A stretch of DNA of 64,000 bases from Verrucomicrobiaceae bacterium (GCA_027484055.1 JAIXQH010000020.1:1-64000); one strand, 5' to 3'. Numbered from the stretch's first letter, positions 32,606 to 42,813 are shown. A program made the numbers and translations. The notes: generated from the letters alone by a model not told the origin.

Positions 32606-33142
32606 CACCGAGCTGACCAAATCGTCAGCGGTGAATGGAAGGCCGTCTGGCCCAGCGGAGCGGATTTCCCACTGGTTTTTCCCGAGGGCGTGGAAATGGA
32701 GTGGGTGTTGCCAGCGGTCGATGAGGCGGTGCTGGGAATCGAGGGCGGGTGAGGAGTCGGAGAGCCAGACTTCGCTGCCGGGGCGTTTGCCACGGAGGGC
32801 GGCGCTCCATTCTTCGTTGGCGGAGAGCGGGTAGGTGGCGGCGGTTTTGGTGAGGGTGAGGAAACTGTTGATGGCGCGGGCAAGCTGGGTGAGATCTTGC
32901 TGGGGAGTGGATTGCGGGGTGGCGTAGCCGAGGAGCATGGCGTCGCCGAGGGCGGTGGGATGAGCGGGCGGAGGCACGCTGGGCTGGCTCTCGGTGAGTA
33001 GGATGCCGGGTGGAATGAGGTCGGCTTTTAACGGGGGCGTGTTGGAAACTGGCGGAGTGGCCGGATGGAAAAAACGCCAGAGGATGAGCGTGCTGACGAT
33101 GACCGCCAGGAGGGTCAGCGGGCGAATGAAGGGGATTTTCAC
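32600..33142 (-). CDS. Pseudopilin-like (type II secretion G-type) protein
   Basis: 180 residues with one N-terminal membrane helix (LTLLAVIVSTLILWRFF), a Pro-rich linker and a C-terminal part LIDRWQHPLHFHALGKNQWE then IRSAGPDGLPFTADDL. The phrase W-x-x-P-x-x, and RSAGPDG-x-x-x-T-x-DD at the end, is the calcium-binding C-terminal segment of GspG-like proteins, which are abundant in Verrucomicrobia. There is no canonical prepilin peptidase site, so it is pseudopilin-related rather than a proven pseudopilin. The start overlaps the stop of the DUF1501 gene (ATGA), giving a coupled operon. Confidence 0.7.
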   Translation of the reverse strand: MKIPFIRPLTLLAVIVSTLILWRFFHPATPPVSNTPPLKADLIPPGILLTESQPSVPPPAHPTALGDAMLLGYATPQSTPQQDLTQLARAINSFLTLTKTAATYPLSANEEWSAALRGKRPGSEVWLSDSSPALDSQHRLIDRWQHPLHFHALGKNQWEIRSAGPDGLPFTADDLVSSVP

Positions 33143-34590
33143 GCTTTGATGAATCCGAGGGGTGGCGTGGGCGAGAGAGGGTTCCAGAAGTTGCCGATGT
33201 TTGGCAGGACGGAGGCCATGTCGAGCGCGGGCACGCCGAACCAGCGGAGCATTTCTGCGAAGTAAACATCAGCCGAGGTGCTGGGCAGGAGGCGGCCGCC
33301 GTAGCCGACGTCGTCATTGCTATCGAGCGCGAGGTCGGGGGCGGTGCCGAAGATTTTCCCACCATCGACCGGACCACCCATGACGAAGGCATTTCCGCCC
33401 CAGGCGTGGTCGGTGCCCGCGCCATTGGAGCGGAGGGTGCGGCCGAAGTCGGAGGCAGTGAAGGTGACGACGTCGTCGGACAGGCCGAGAAGATCGAGTG
33501 AGGCTTGGAAGGCACCGAGCGCGGAATCGACGTTGGACAGGAGGGCGGCTTGGGGGCCGAGCAGGTCGCCGTGCATGTCCCAGCCGCCGTAGTCGATGAA
33601 GAATGTCTGGCGACGGAGGCCGAGGGCGGAGCGGATTTTAATGGCGCGGAGCACGGCGCGGAGGGTGGTGGCGAGGCCGTTGTCTGAGGGGAAAAAGGCG
33701 TTGGCCGCACCGAGATCGGCAGCGGAGGAGTCGAATTGTTGTTGGAAATTCAGTTGGGCGGCGTCGCTGTCGCGGGTGAGGTTGGCGAAGGATTGGTTGA
33801 GGAGGTTGGAGTAGTTTTGCTCAAGGGTGGAGCGGAGGGCTTGGTTCTTGAGTTGGTGAGGCGTGGAGTAGTTGTCGAAGCTGAGTGAGCCGTTCGGCGT
33901 GATGACGAATTGCGAGCTGTCCCTGCCGACTTGGAAGAGGTTATTTCCGCTGAGTGAAATGCTCATGGAGGTGGCGCTGGTGTTGTAGGCGGAGTTGATG
34001 ATGTCCGCAGCGCGGCCTGCCCAGCCGGTGAGTTCGGGGAGCCCTTGGGGGACGGCTGTCTGCCATTGTTCGGTCTGGTCGCTGTGGGAAAAGAGGGCGC
34101 GGGGAATCGGCAAGGCGGCGTTGTTGCCATTTTCCCATGCCTGATATTGGGCCTTGGTGATGGGGGCGACGAGGGTGCCGACGTTGGTGATGGCGGCGAG
34201 GCGTTTTTTCCCGGTGAAATCGCTACCGGTGCCGGTGGCCATTTCATGCATCCGCACCATGGACGGGTGGAAGCCGAAGTCGGCGGCGCTGCCGGTGAGG
34301 GGCAAGAGGGTGTCGCGACCCAGGGCGAGTCCGCCCTCGCTACCCGTCGCGCCACGGCTGGCGGCGTAGGTGGCGTAGCGGGAGGTCTCGCGCGGGACGA
34401 GCATCTGAAACGAGTCGCAGCCGCCGCCGAGGAACAGGCAGACGAGCGCCTTGGCATCGGTGCCGGGGGCGAGTGGGCTCGCAGCGGCGTTGTTCGCAAG
34501 CTTGAGGTTGAGCAGCGTGTTGAGAATGGAAGATGAGGAAAGGGCAGCGCAGTTGAACTGGCGGAGGAAAGTGCGGCGGCTGAGTGACAT
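33139..34590 (-). CDS. DUF1501 secreted protein
   Basis: About 483 residues from MSLSRRTFLRQF, which is a twin-arginine-type signal (SRRTFL). The body matches DUF1501, related to the sulfatase/alkaline-phosphatase fold: ALVCLFLGGGCDSFQMLVPR, FFIDYGGWDMHGDLLGPQ, VVTFTASDFGRTLRSNGAGT and DHAWGGNAFVMGG, with Asp and His residues in the expected metal positions. DUF1501 proteins occur almost always beside DUF1800 genes in PVC bacteria; the substrate is unknown. The 48 codons upstream of the chosen start look noncoding. Confidence 0.88.
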   Translation of the reverse strand: MSLSRRTFLRQFNCAALSSSSILNTLLNLKLANNAAASPLAPGTDAKALVCLFLGGGCDSFQMLVPRETSRYATYAASRGATGSEGGLALGRDTLLPLTGSAADFGFHPSMVRMHEMATGTGSDFTGKKRLAAITNVGTLVAPITKAQYQAWENGNNAALPIPRALFSHSDQTEQWQTAVPQGLPELTGWAGRAADIINSAYNTSATSMSISLSGNNLFQVGRDSSQFVITPNGSLSFDNYSTPHQLKNQALRSTLEQNYSNLLNQSFANLTRDSDAAQLNFQQQFDSSAADLGAANAFFPSDNGLATTLRAVLRAIKIRSALGLRRQTFFIDYGGWDMHGDLLGPQAALLSNVDSALGAFQASLDLLGLSDDVVTFTASDFGRTLRSNGAGTDHAWGGNAFVMGGPVDGGKIFGTAPDLALDSNDDVGYGGRLLPSTSADVYFAEMLRWFGVPALDMASVLPNIGNFWNPLSPTPPLGFIKA

Positions 34591-34609
34591 GGCGGTGCGG
34601 TGGGTTTGG

Positions 34610-37600
34610 TTAGCGTTGGATGGCACCTTCTGGCGCGGCGCTGGCGATGAAAACGGCAAGTTGGACGCGCAGCAGTGGGTCTGCGGCGGTGGTCTGGGAC
34701 AGCGCAGCGAGGATGGTGTCGCGAGTGGCGGCACTCATCATGCCACCGCAGAAGAGGAGGTTGGTGCGGTCGAGCAGACGCGCCGGATCGGCGGCGACTT
34801 GCAGTAGATCGCGGTAGTCGGGAGGGAACTGATAGCGATCGTAATAACTCAGGCCAGAGGTGGTGATTTCCCAGAGGCGGTTGACGTATGAGATGCTGGA
34901 GTAGCTGTTGGTGATTTGGAAACTCGGGCCAGTGAGCTCGTTCTGCGTGAGCAGGCCGGGTGGGCGGTAGTCGGGCCGATAGAAATTGAAAACGCTGGGC
35001 GCATTTCCCGGTGACTGGAGGGCGCTGTTGTAGAAATCACCGTAATCCCACCAGTTCACCCCGCCGGGGAAGCGGGCGAGCTGGCCGACGCGAGCGATGG
35101 CCATGCTGCGTTGGACCGGATCTTTAAGCCGACCAAACGACGCGGAGCCGAGTGACCAGCGGATGTCACGCGCTTCGACATCGAGTAAAATGGCGCGGAC
35201 CGTGGCGGCGAGATCCCCACGTTTTCCGTGTCCGTTGTCGGTGAAAACAGCGGAAACGCGGCCAATGTAGGCGGGGCTGGGATTGCTGGTGACGAGGAAT
35301 TGAATGAGCTGGCGGCTGACGAATGGCGCGGTGTTCGGGTGCTTGAACAGGAAATCCACGGCGTCCTGAATGTCGCGCAGGCCATTTTCCGCGCTGGGTG
35401 GACGGGCGGGGATGGCGAGTGTGCCGAGCAGTTGTTTCGCGTCGAAATCATGTTTCTCCGGCCACATCGTCATGGGGACTGAGAGCTGGAGGTCATCGTA
35501 GCCGCCACTGCCCCAGTTCTGCCCGCCGAACCAGAGGCCGGTGAAAACGCGGGCAAGCTGGGTGATGTCCGCATTGTCATAGGTGGGGATGGCTTGGCCG
35601 TTTGGGGCGAGCTTGCGGCTGCCATCGGGATTGAGCTGCCAGAGGCCGATGGTGAAAAGCTGCATGATTTCCCGCGCGTAGTTTTCGTCGGGGAACTGGT
35701 TGATCTCGGGACGCGCTTTTTGATTTCCGACATGGCTCAGGTAGCGGCCCATGGCGGGGTGGAGGCTGACTTGGGTGAGGATATCGCGGTAGTTCCCAAG
35801 GCCGTTGCGGAGGAAAATGTCGTAAAAATCCGTCATCGCCAGCGGGCGGCCCGAAAGATTCGGGTCCCGCTGCGAAGTGACGAGGATTTGACTGAGGGCG
35901 AAGGCGACGCGCTGGCGGAGTTGGTCAGACCCGGCGATGGCACCCCGGGCGAAGGCGGTGGTGGTGTTCGACCCGCCGACGTTTTGGTTGTCGTCGTAGT
36001 TGTAGCTGAGATCGAGCCGTGGGCCACGAACGTCGCGGATGATCGACTCGATGTAGGGGCGTTGCAGCGTGGTGGGCTGATTGGAAATCTGGTCGTCGAT
36101 CCATGCCGCGAAGCCGAGAGTCCGGACTCGGTCGATTTCCGAAAGGGTCGGACCGAAGCTCGCCTGCTGGAGGAAGCGCGCGGCTTGCTCCGGGGAGATC
36201 ATGCCGCCGGGGCCACCGGGCAGGGTGTTTTTAAAGCGATTGGAAAACGAGGCATAGTCGCCGGAAATGCTGCCAGAGACGCTGCCCTCGGCATCGAGCG
36301 TGAGCGCACTGGAGCGAGAGCTGTCCCGGCGGTAGGGGTCGCTGCTGGCGAAAATTTCATCCCAGTCGGCTACGCCATCGCCATCGGAATCGCGGTCCTT
36401 GGTCTCGATCGTGAAAAAGGCCGAAGGTATGGTGGTGAAGGACGAGGCGAGCCGGGCGGTATCATTTTCGCCACTCGGCGCGGTGGCGATGTTGAGCGCC
36501 TGCCACGAGGTGAGGTTGGTGGACCGTTGGAGGCGCTGGCGTTTCCAGGGGCTGCGCGTCCATGCGAGCAGGGCGTCTGGTCCTTGGCGGCTGAGGGCGA
36601 GGGAAATTTTCGAAGCTGGGTCGAAGGGGTCGGTGCCGGAAGCGGCTTCGTCGGCATTGCTCACGCCGTCCGAGTCCGCATCCGCGCTGGGGGCGAGATT
36701 TTGCACGTGGAATTTAGCCTCCCAGGCATCGGGGAAGCCGTTAAGATTGAAATCGGTGCCTGTGCTGGACGCTGCTGCGTCGAAGCTAGGGCGGAGCTGT
36801 GCGACCAGTGGGTTGGAGCCTTCGGCGATCTCGACGCGATCGTCGACGCCGTCGCCATCGCTGTCGGTGAGGCGGGGATTCGTGCCAGCGAGAAATTCAT
36901 CGCGATTGCTGACGCCGTCGCCATCGGCGTCGAGCGTGGCGTCGGTGTTCGAGTTTTTGTTGAGTTGATAGATGATCTCCCAGGCGTCGGGCATAGCGTC
37001 GTCGTCCGCATCGGCGGAGGCGGAAAAGGCTGGCAATGTCTCGACCGGGATGGGGCTGATGAATAGCTTCAACCCACGGTGAATCTCGATGGTCGGGCGG
37101 CCAAGCGTCTGGTCGCTATCCTGCCAAGTGGCGGTGCCATCGTCCAAACTGGGCACAGCAGTGGATTGGCTCACAAGGCGAGAGACGACGCTGCGGTTTT
37201 TCGTGAGGTTGAAAATTTCAAACGTGATGGCCCATTTCGTGGGTGAAGTGCGCGTGGCAAGCAAGCTGAAGGTGAGGCGGTCGGAGCAGTCCACCGTGCC
37301 GTAGCCGCTGAAGCCGAGGGCGGCTTTCAAGTCAGGTGGGGTTGAATTTCCATCGGTCAGATAGATATTTGAGTTAGGCTGGTCAGAGGCGCTGAAGGCG
37401 TCTTCGCGGAAAGACTCGAATTGATAGGTGAGCTGCCCATTTGCCGATTTAAGACGCAGGTCGAGGCTGCGGCGTGCGGCGACGGCGGCGTTGCCGACTT
37501 GGAAGGAAATGAGGGTGTCGTCGTAACCATTGTTTCCGCCGGTTCTGCCTGATTGGTGGTTCCAGACGAGCTGGACGGGTGAAATTTTCCACTCCCAAGT

Positions 37601-39745
37601 GGCCGGAGAGGCCTTGTAAACGGGCACATAAGTGGCGGTGCTGGCAGGATCGAGGCCGAGGCTGGAGGCGTCTTTGTCGGAGATGCCGTCACCATTCGTA
37701 TCTGCAAGATTCGGGTTGCTAGGAAGTGGGTTGTTGACCTCGGCGTAGTCTGAGAGACCGTCGCCGTCGCTGTCGATGGTGAGGGCATTGGCGGCGGACT
37801 CGGCAGAGTCAGAGAGACCGTCGCCATCGGTATCGGCTTTTCTGGGGTTGGAGTCGCGCTGGAATTCTTGGAGATTCGAGAGGCCATCGCCATCAGGGTC
37901 GGCGCTGGCGGTGGCCGAGTTTGCGGGCTGGAGGGAGTAGGCGATTTCATACCAGTCAGGGATGCCGGAGCTGTCCGCGTCGAGCGTGGCATCGACGATT
38001 TGCAGCGCGTGAAGACCGACGGAGTAGCCGTCGAGATTTGCCACATGGATGGTGAGGGATGAACCACTACGACTTGCGTAGTGGACGAAATTTCCACGCG
38101 GGACGCCTATGGCTGGAGTCGGCGGCAGAATTTCCACCCACTCGCGGTGTGGCGGGGTGGTGATGGTGCTAAAGAGGCGGGTGGTGGTGGGGTCGTCGTT
38201 GAGTTTAACTGAAGCGGTTTGCCCGTCGTAGTTTCCGCCGACATAGGCGAAGACGTGATAGTTGGCGAAGGGGATGCCTTGAAGGGTGAGGGCGGCTTCC
38301 CGGTCTTGGTAAGCTCGCAGGTAGCCGTTGACGAGTGCCTGATCGGCACTGCCCCTGTTCGCGCTGCTATAGGTATCTGCGGAAGTCCACTGCGCCGTCA
38401 TACCGGGAATGACTTGTCCATCTGACCGGGAAATGAGGCCAAGGTTCGGTGTGGCGATGTCTGCTGAGCTGCCTGAAGGGCGGCCATAACTGCGGAGTGG
38501 CAGTGTGTTATTCCAATACAGTTGGGGAACGACTCCCGCAGGCGTGAGCCAGGGAACGCTGCCGGATGGATCATCGGTGTTGACGAAATTGAGGCCAATG
38601 GCTCCGCGAAAGGTCGTGGGAGTGCTGGTGCTGGAACGCGGGTCTGAGCCGACGCGTTTCTCCCAAGCATCCGGCGCTCCGTCCGAATCCGTATCCACCA
38701 GCAAGGGGGACGAGGTGGGAGACCTTAGGATTTCATCGCTGTCGCTGAGGCCATCTCCGTCGGTATCTGCGATGTTAGGATTGCTGCCAGCATTACGTTC
38801 CGCCGCATCAGAAGCGCCATCCTCGTCAGTGTCCGTGCGGCTGGGATCGCTGGAAAATTGACCGAAATGGTATTCTTGGAGCGCGGTGAGGCCATCTTCA
38901 TCTTCGTCAGAAAGGGCGTCACTTGCATCGCTGTCGCTCAGGTGATGATCCTCTTCCCACCAACGTGGGAGGCCATCTGAATCACCGTCCATCATTCCGT
39001 CGGGATCGACCTCCAATTTCACGAAATCGAACTGAAGCCAGGTGTAGTGATTCGGAGGCAGACTCGGCCCGAGTCGGCGGATTTCCACGGTGTTCGCCCC
39101 GGCGACGGCGTGGACACTGCTGGCAGGGATGTCGATGGTGAAGCGGGTATCACGATCCACTCCGGGTCGATTCAGGATGAGTGTGTTATGACTGGCCGTG
39201 CGAAATCTAGCGGCGATGTCGTGACTGCCGAAGTTTTCCCCATTTCCGCTTGCCTCAGACCACGAGCCACCTTCCACGAGCTCGAAGCTCAGGCGTAGAC
39301 GAGACTGCGGACCTGCTTGTGCGGCGGTGAGGATGAAATGGATCAAGTTTGCTGGATCCGTATTGGTGAGTGCGCGTTCGAACGCCGTGCTTGGCTCGGG
39401 ATTTGGGACGACAAGCGCGCTGCTCAGGCCATTGAAACCGGCAGGAAAGGTACCCGCTTGGTAGAAATGGTCGTCGCGCCCTGGATTAGAAGAGGCATTA
39501 AAAAGTGGATCGCCTGGCAAACGAGTCACCAAGCCAGGAGCGGAATTTGAATCACCAGATTCCTGCGAAAATTCATTCGTCGGCGAGTAAGCTGCGCCAA
39601 AAGGATCTTCATCTTGCCCGATTTGCCACAGAGTCGTGGGAGCGGCATGGGTCGAAATTAGCGAAAACAAGATGCTGCAGCACCCTGCAAGGCAGGCGCG
39701 GCGGTGAGCATGAGAACTCGGAATGTGGCACGCAGGTAGTTTCAT
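34610..39745 (-). CDS. Giant secreted DUF1800 protein with calcium-binding repeats
   Basis: 1711 residues with a signal peptide (SILFSLISTHAAPT). The first 1100 residues alternate beta-rich, possibly carbohydrate-binding, parts with many thrombospondin-3-like calcium repeats of the form D-x-D-G-D-G-L-S-D (ADTDGDGLSDSAESA, DADGDGVSNRDEFLAGTNPR). The C-terminal 500 residues are DUF1800: PEQAARFLQQASFGPTLSEI, HPAMGRYLSHVGNQKARPEI, NYAREIMQLFTIGLWQLNPD and FDAKQLLGT. The 19-base gap to DUF1501 indicates one operon: DUF1800, DUF1501, pseudopilin-like. Possibly a cell-surface enzyme system. Confidence 0.9.
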   Translation of the reverse strand: MKLPACHIPSSHAHRRACLAGCCSILFSLISTHAAPTTLWQIGQDEDPFGAAYSPTNEFSQESGDSNSAPGLVTRLPGDPLFNASSNPGRDDHFYQAGTFPAGFNGLSSALVVPNPEPSTAFERALTNTDPANLIHFILTAAQAGPQSRLRLSFELVEGGSWSEASGNGENFGSHDIAARFRTASHNTLILNRPGVDRDTRFTIDIPASSVHAVAGANTVEIRRLGPSLPPNHYTWLQFDFVKLEVDPDGMMDGDSDGLPRWWEEDHHLSDSDASDALSDEDEDGLTALQEYHFGQFSSDPSRTDTDEDGASDAAERNAGSNPNIADTDGDGLSDSDEILRSPTSSPLLVDTDSDGAPDAWEKRVGSDPRSSTSTPTTFRGAIGLNFVNTDDPSGSVPWLTPAGVVPQLYWNNTLPLRSYGRPSGSSADIATPNLGLISRSDGQVIPGMTAQWTSADTYSSANRGSADQALVNGYLRAYQDREAALTLQGIPFANYHVFAYVGGNYDGQTASVKLNDDPTTTRLFSTITTPPHREWVEILPPTPAIGVPRGNFVHYASRSGSSLTIHVANLDGYSVGLHALQIVDATLDADSSGIPDWYEIAYSLQPANSATASADPDGDGLSNLQEFQRDSNPRKADTDGDGLSDSAESAANALTIDSDGDGLSDYAEVNNPLPSNPNLADTNGDGISDKDASSLGLDPASTATYVPVYKASPATWEWKISPVQLVWNHQSGRTGGNNGYDDTLISFQVGNAAVAARRSLDLRLKSANGQLTYQFESFREDAFSASDQPNSNIYLTDGNSTPPDLKAALGFSGYGTVDCSDRLTFSLLATRTSPTKWAITFEIFNLTKNRSVVSRLVSQSTAVPSLDDGTATWQDSDQTLGRPTIEIHRGLKLFISPIPVETLPAFSASADADDDAMPDAWEIIYQLNKNSNTDATLDADGDGVSNRDEFLAGTNPRLTDSDGDGVDDRVEIAEGSNPLVAQLRPSFDAAASSTGTDFNLNGFPDAWEAKFHVQNLAPSADADSDGVSNADEAASGTDPFDPASKISLALSRQGPDALLAWTRSPWKRQRLQRSTNLTSWQALNIATAPSGENDTARLASSFTTIPSAFFTIETKDRDSDGDGVADWDEIFASSDPYRRDSSRSSALTLDAEGSVSGSISGDYASFSNRFKNTLPGGPGGMISPEQAARFLQQASFGPTLSEIDRVRTLGFAAWIDDQISNQPTTLQRPYIESIIRDVRGPRLDLSYNYDDNQNVGGSNTTTAFARGAIAGSDQLRQRVAFALSQILVTSQRDPNLSGRPLAMTDFYDIFLRNGLGNYRDILTQVSLHPAMGRYLSHVGNQKARPEINQFPDENYAREIMQLFTIGLWQLNPDGSRKLAPNGQAIPTYDNADITQLARVFTGLWFGGQNWGSGGYDDLQLSVPMTMWPEKHDFDAKQLLGTLAIPARPPSAENGLRDIQDAVDFLFKHPNTAPFVSRQLIQFLVTSNPSPAYIGRVSAVFTDNGHGKRGDLAATVRAILLDVEARDIRWSLGSASFGRLKDPVQRSMAIARVGQLARFPGGVNWWDYGDFYNSALQSPGNAPSVFNFYRPDYRPPGLLTQNELTGPSFQITNSYSSISYVNRLWEITTSGLSYYDRYQFPPDYRDLLQVAADPARLLDRTNLLFCGGMMSAATRDTILAALSQTTAADPLLRVQLAVFIASAAPEGAIQR

Positions 39746-39856
39746 GAAGCGATGGGTTTGGGTATGACACTCGACACAGGCAGCAGCCTGTTCAACGGCC
39801 GCTTATTTAGCAATTCAGGAGTAAGCGACAAACCGATTTGAGCAGGAACAAAATGC

Positions 39857-40468
39857 TCAAGCCGACCGCCGGACATCGTCTTTATCCGAGCGGAGGAAAT
39901 GGCTCCAGCTTTCATCCGCGAGGCCATTTTCATGCATCCCGTAGAGCGGACGCCAGCGCGGAGCGTGAGGCTTGTTTTGGGGATGCATGTTCGCTTGGTG
40001 AGGTAACTTGTTACCTTTACGGGTGTTACAGCGGAAACATGAGGTAACGATATTATCCCAAGTGGTCCGCCCGCCTTTGTCACGGGGAGTGACGTGGTCG
40101 AGATTCAACTGCGTTTCAGGCAAGACTTTGGTGCAATACTGACAGGTGAATTTATCCCTCAAAAAGACATTCCGCCGGGTGAATTTCACCTCCAAGCGTG
40201 GCAGCCGATCATAGACTGAGAGCACCACGATTTTAGGCACGCGCAGTGCCAACCTTGCGCCGTGGATCATTTCTTCATCCACCGCTTGGCTGGAATAGGA
40301 AATCCAAGACATCAAATCGTGGGAGTTGAATCGCTCATCACCTTCCACTTGCACCACTTGCGCGTGTCCAAGGCATAACAAATGGAGTGACCTGCGGACG
40401 GAGCAGGTGTGGATCGGTTGCCAGAACCGATTCAATACAAGCACAGGATGTTCGAGTACGGCATTCAT
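39857..40468 (-). CDS. HNH endonuclease
   Basis: 203 residues from MNAVLEHPVLVLNRFWQPIH, the usual beginning of this HNH subfamily; an ATG 8 codons upstream is less likely. The HNH site is complete: FTCQYCTKVLPETQLNLDHV, then TPRDKGGRTTWDNIVTSCFR and CNTRKGNK. The two CxxC pairs bind a structural zinc; the DH of LNLDHV and the final Asn/His bind the catalytic metal. These chromosomal HNH proteins are common and their role (repair or restriction) is not defined. Lies just after phoU on the same strand. Confidence 0.88.
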   Translation of the reverse strand: MNAVLEHPVLVLNRFWQPIHTCSVRRSLHLLCLGHAQVVQVEGDERFNSHDLMSWISYSSQAVDEEMIHGARLALRVPKIVVLSVYDRLPRLEVKFTRRNVFLRDKFTCQYCTKVLPETQLNLDHVTPRDKGGRTTWDNIVTSCFRCNTRKGNKLPHQANMHPQNKPHAPRWRPLYGMHENGLADESWSHFLRSDKDDVRRSA

Positions 40469-40555
40469 AGCACCTTTCCCAATCAATCGCACTCAAGCTA
40501 GCAAAGCCCCTCCGGCGGGCAACCCAAAAGCTCTGAAAAATCAGATTTCTTAGCC

Positions 40556-41233
40556 TCAAGGCCGATTCGACTCGTAGCGCAGCTCTTGCGAAGCATCTAA
40601 AAACGCCGTGTCCTTGCCGATATTCACGGCCAAGTCCCCCACCCTTTCCAGTGAGCGGATCACTAGAATCAGGTGCAGTAAATCTTGAATCCGCGCATTC
40701 GACTGCTCGATCCGTGAGCCAAAAATGGCCGTGGCCGAGTCATGCATGCGGTCTAGCTCCTCGTCACGCGCCTGCAACGAGGCCCCCAAAACCGCATTTC
40801 GGTCACTGTATGCGGAAATCGCATCGCGCAGCAAATGATCCGCCAAGGTATAGAGCGGCTCGATCAAAATTGAATCCGGCAAGTCCTGGCTGCATGAGAT
40901 TTTTTTCGCCCGCTTGGCAATACTCGTCGCATGGTCCGCCATCCGTTCCAAGTTCATGGAAATTTTCATGGAAGAAATCACCAACCGTAGGTCTGAAGCC
41001 ACTGGATGAAATTTCACCAAAATCCCCATCCCCAATTGATCGATTCTACGCCCGTATTCGTCCACGTCGTCCTCATCCGCGATGACCGCATTCGCCAACT
41101 CGATGCTCCGCTCCAACAAGGCTTGGACCGCACGCTCTAGATTATGGCGAGTCTTCGCAGCCATCGACAAGACCTCGCCACGCATCGCAGAAATCGACTG
41201 CTCAAAATCTCGTGATATGTGAATGCTCTGCAT
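40556..41233 (-). CDS. phoU: PhoU phosphate-signalling protein (copy 1)
   Basis: 225 residues of two repeated three-helix PhoU domains. The first carries the signature DEYGRRIDQLGMGILVKFHP and SDLRLVISSMKISMNLERMA followed by DHATSIAK; the second ends LLHLILVIRSLERVGDLAVN. PhoU couples the Pst transporter to the PhoR kinase so that Pho genes stay off when phosphate is plentiful. Last gene of the pst operon, 17 bases after the second pstB. A clear paralogue lies at 49657. Confidence 0.95.
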   Translation of the reverse strand: MQSIHISRDFEQSISAMRGEVLSMAAKTRHNLERAVQALLERSIELANAVIADEDDVDEYGRRIDQLGMGILVKFHPVASDLRLVISSMKISMNLERMADHATSIAKRAKKISCSQDLPDSILIEPLYTLADHLLRDAISAYSDRNAVLGASLQARDEELDRMHDSATAIFGSRIEQSNARIQDLLHLILVIRSLERVGDLAVNIGKDTAFLDASQELRYESNRP

Positions 41234-41250
41234 GGGTCGAAACTTCGAGA

Positions 41251-42033
41251 CTAACCAAAGCGGCCCGAGATATAATCTTCGGTTTGCCTCTTCGTCGGAT
41301 TCGTGAAAATTTTGGTGGTGAAATCCGTCTCGACCAGTTCTCCCACATAGAAGAATGCCGTGCGGTCAGACACCCGCGCGGCTTGCTGCATGTTGTGAGT
41401 CACAATCACGATGGTGTAGTTTTGCTTCAGCTCTAGGATCAGCTCTTCGACCCGGGCTGTTGCGATCGGATCCAGTGCTGAGCAGGGCTCGTCCATTAGA
41501 ATGATCGACGGCTCCACCGCCGTGGCCCGGGCGATGCAGAGCCGTTGCTGCTGGCCGCCGGATAGGCCGTAAGCGGTCTCATGCAGACGATCTTTCACCT
41601 CATCCCAGAGCGCGGCGCCACGCAGGGATTTTTCGACAATTTCCTCGAGCACCTTTTTGCGTTTTTCACCCAAGATGCGCGGTCCGTAGGAGACATTTTC
41701 AAAAATGCTCCGTGGAAATGGATTCGATTTCTGGAAAACCATCCCCACTCGTCGGCGCAGCTCCACGCCGTCCACCTCGGGCTGGTGAATTTCCACCCCC
41801 TCGATCCAGATGCCACCACGCACGACCTTTGCCCCGGGTATGAAATCATTCATCCGGTTTAGGCAGCGCAGCAGCGTGGACTTGCCACAGCCAGAAGGCC
41901 CGATGAATGCGGTCACCTCGTTGCGGTGAATCTCAAGGCGGATGTCCTTCAACGCGACGGATTTCCCATACTGAAAATCCAGATCTTTCACCTCGATGGC
42001 GAGCTGCGTGGAGTGGGTAGCGGACGAGTTCAT
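41251..42033 (-). CDS. pstB: Phosphate ABC transporter ATP-binding protein (second PstB)
   Basis: About 260 residues from [10 protein letters not shown]. All ABC motifs are present: Walker [20 protein letters not shown], signature [14 protein letters not shown], Walker [14 protein letters not shown] and H-loop [12 protein letters not shown]. The sequence [13 protein letters not shown] is the PstB-specific segment. It differs from the other PstB by many substitutions. The tandem arrangement, one base apart, suggests that the two may form a heterodimer or alternate in use (inference). An open frame of 26 codons upstream overlaps the other gene. Confidence 0.93.
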   Translation of the reverse strand: MNSSATHSTQLAIEVKDLDFQYGKSVALKDIRLEIHRNEVTAFIGPSGCGKSTLLRCLNRMNDFIPGAKVVRGGIWIEGVEIHQPEVDGVELRRRVGMVFQKSNPFPRSIFENVSYGPRILGEKRKKVLEEIVEKSLRGAALWDEVKDRLHETAYGLSGGQQQRLCIARATAVEPSIILMDEPCSALDPIATARVEELILELKQNYTIVIVTHNMQQAARVSDRTAFFYVGELVETDFTTKIFTNPTKRQTEDYISGRFG

Positions 42034-42034
42034 A

Positions 42035-42811
42035 TCAACTAAAGAGCCCCGAGATATAGGCTTCGGTTTCTGCAACTGCGGGCCGTTCAAAGATTTGCAA
42101 AGTCTCACCATACTCCACCAGCTTCCCCATGTAGAGGAACGCCGTGCGGTCAGAACAACGGGTCGCTTGCTCCATGTTATGGGTGACGATGACGATGGTG
42201 AACTGCTGCTTCAGCGTGATGATGAGCTCCTCAATTTTCAGCGTAGCGAGGGGATCCAACGCCGCGCACGGCTCGTCCATGAGTAGGATCTCTGGCTGAT
42301 TCGCGATGGCGCGGGCGATGCATAACCGCTGCTGCTGCCCACCGGATAGACCGAAGGCGGAGTCATGCAGGCGGTCCTTCACCTCGTCCCACAGCGCAGC
42401 GGATTTCAGGGCCCATTCCACGGTCGCGTCGAGCTCGGATTTTTTCGAGCGCCCGGCTACGCGGAGGCTGAAAATGACATTTTCATAAATCGATTTGGCG
42501 AAGGGATTGTACTTTTGAAACACCATGCCCACCCGCTTGCGCAGCGAGATCACCTCCACGGATGGGTCGTAGAGACTCGTCCCGCCGATGCGGATATCGC
42601 CTTCATGGCGGACTCCGTCGATGAGGTCATTCATCCGATTGAGATTCCGCAGCAGGGTTGACTTTCCACAGCCTGAGGGGCCGATGAGGGCGGTTACCTG
42701 ATGCTCAGGGATGGCCATGTCGATGTCGAAAATCGCTTGTTTCTGACCGTAGTGGAAACTGAAGTGATCCACTTCGATGAAGTCGGGGCGCGTGGTGGTG
42801 GGAGCGATCAT
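42035..42811 (-). CDS. pstB: Phosphate ABC transporter ATP-binding protein (first PstB)
   Basis: 258 residues. Walker [21 protein letters not shown], signature [14 protein letters not shown], Walker [14 protein letters not shown] and [12 protein letters not shown]. Powers phosphate import by PstCA at the cytoplasmic face of the membrane. Lies two bases after pstA and one base before the next pstB, so translation is closely coupled. Confidence 0.95.
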   Translation of the reverse strand: MIAPTTTRPDFIEVDHFSFHYGQKQAIFDIDMAIPEHQVTALIGPSGCGKSTLLRNLNRMNDLIDGVRHEGDIRIGGTSLYDPSVEVISLRKRVGMVFQKYNPFAKSIYENVIFSLRVAGRSKKSELDATVEWALKSAALWDEVKDRLHDSAFGLSGGQQQRLCIARAIANQPEILLMDEPCAALDPLATLKIEELIITLKQQFTIVIVTHNMEQATRCSDRTAFLYMGKLVEYGETLQIFERPAVAETEAYISGLFS

Positions 42812-42813
42812 CG

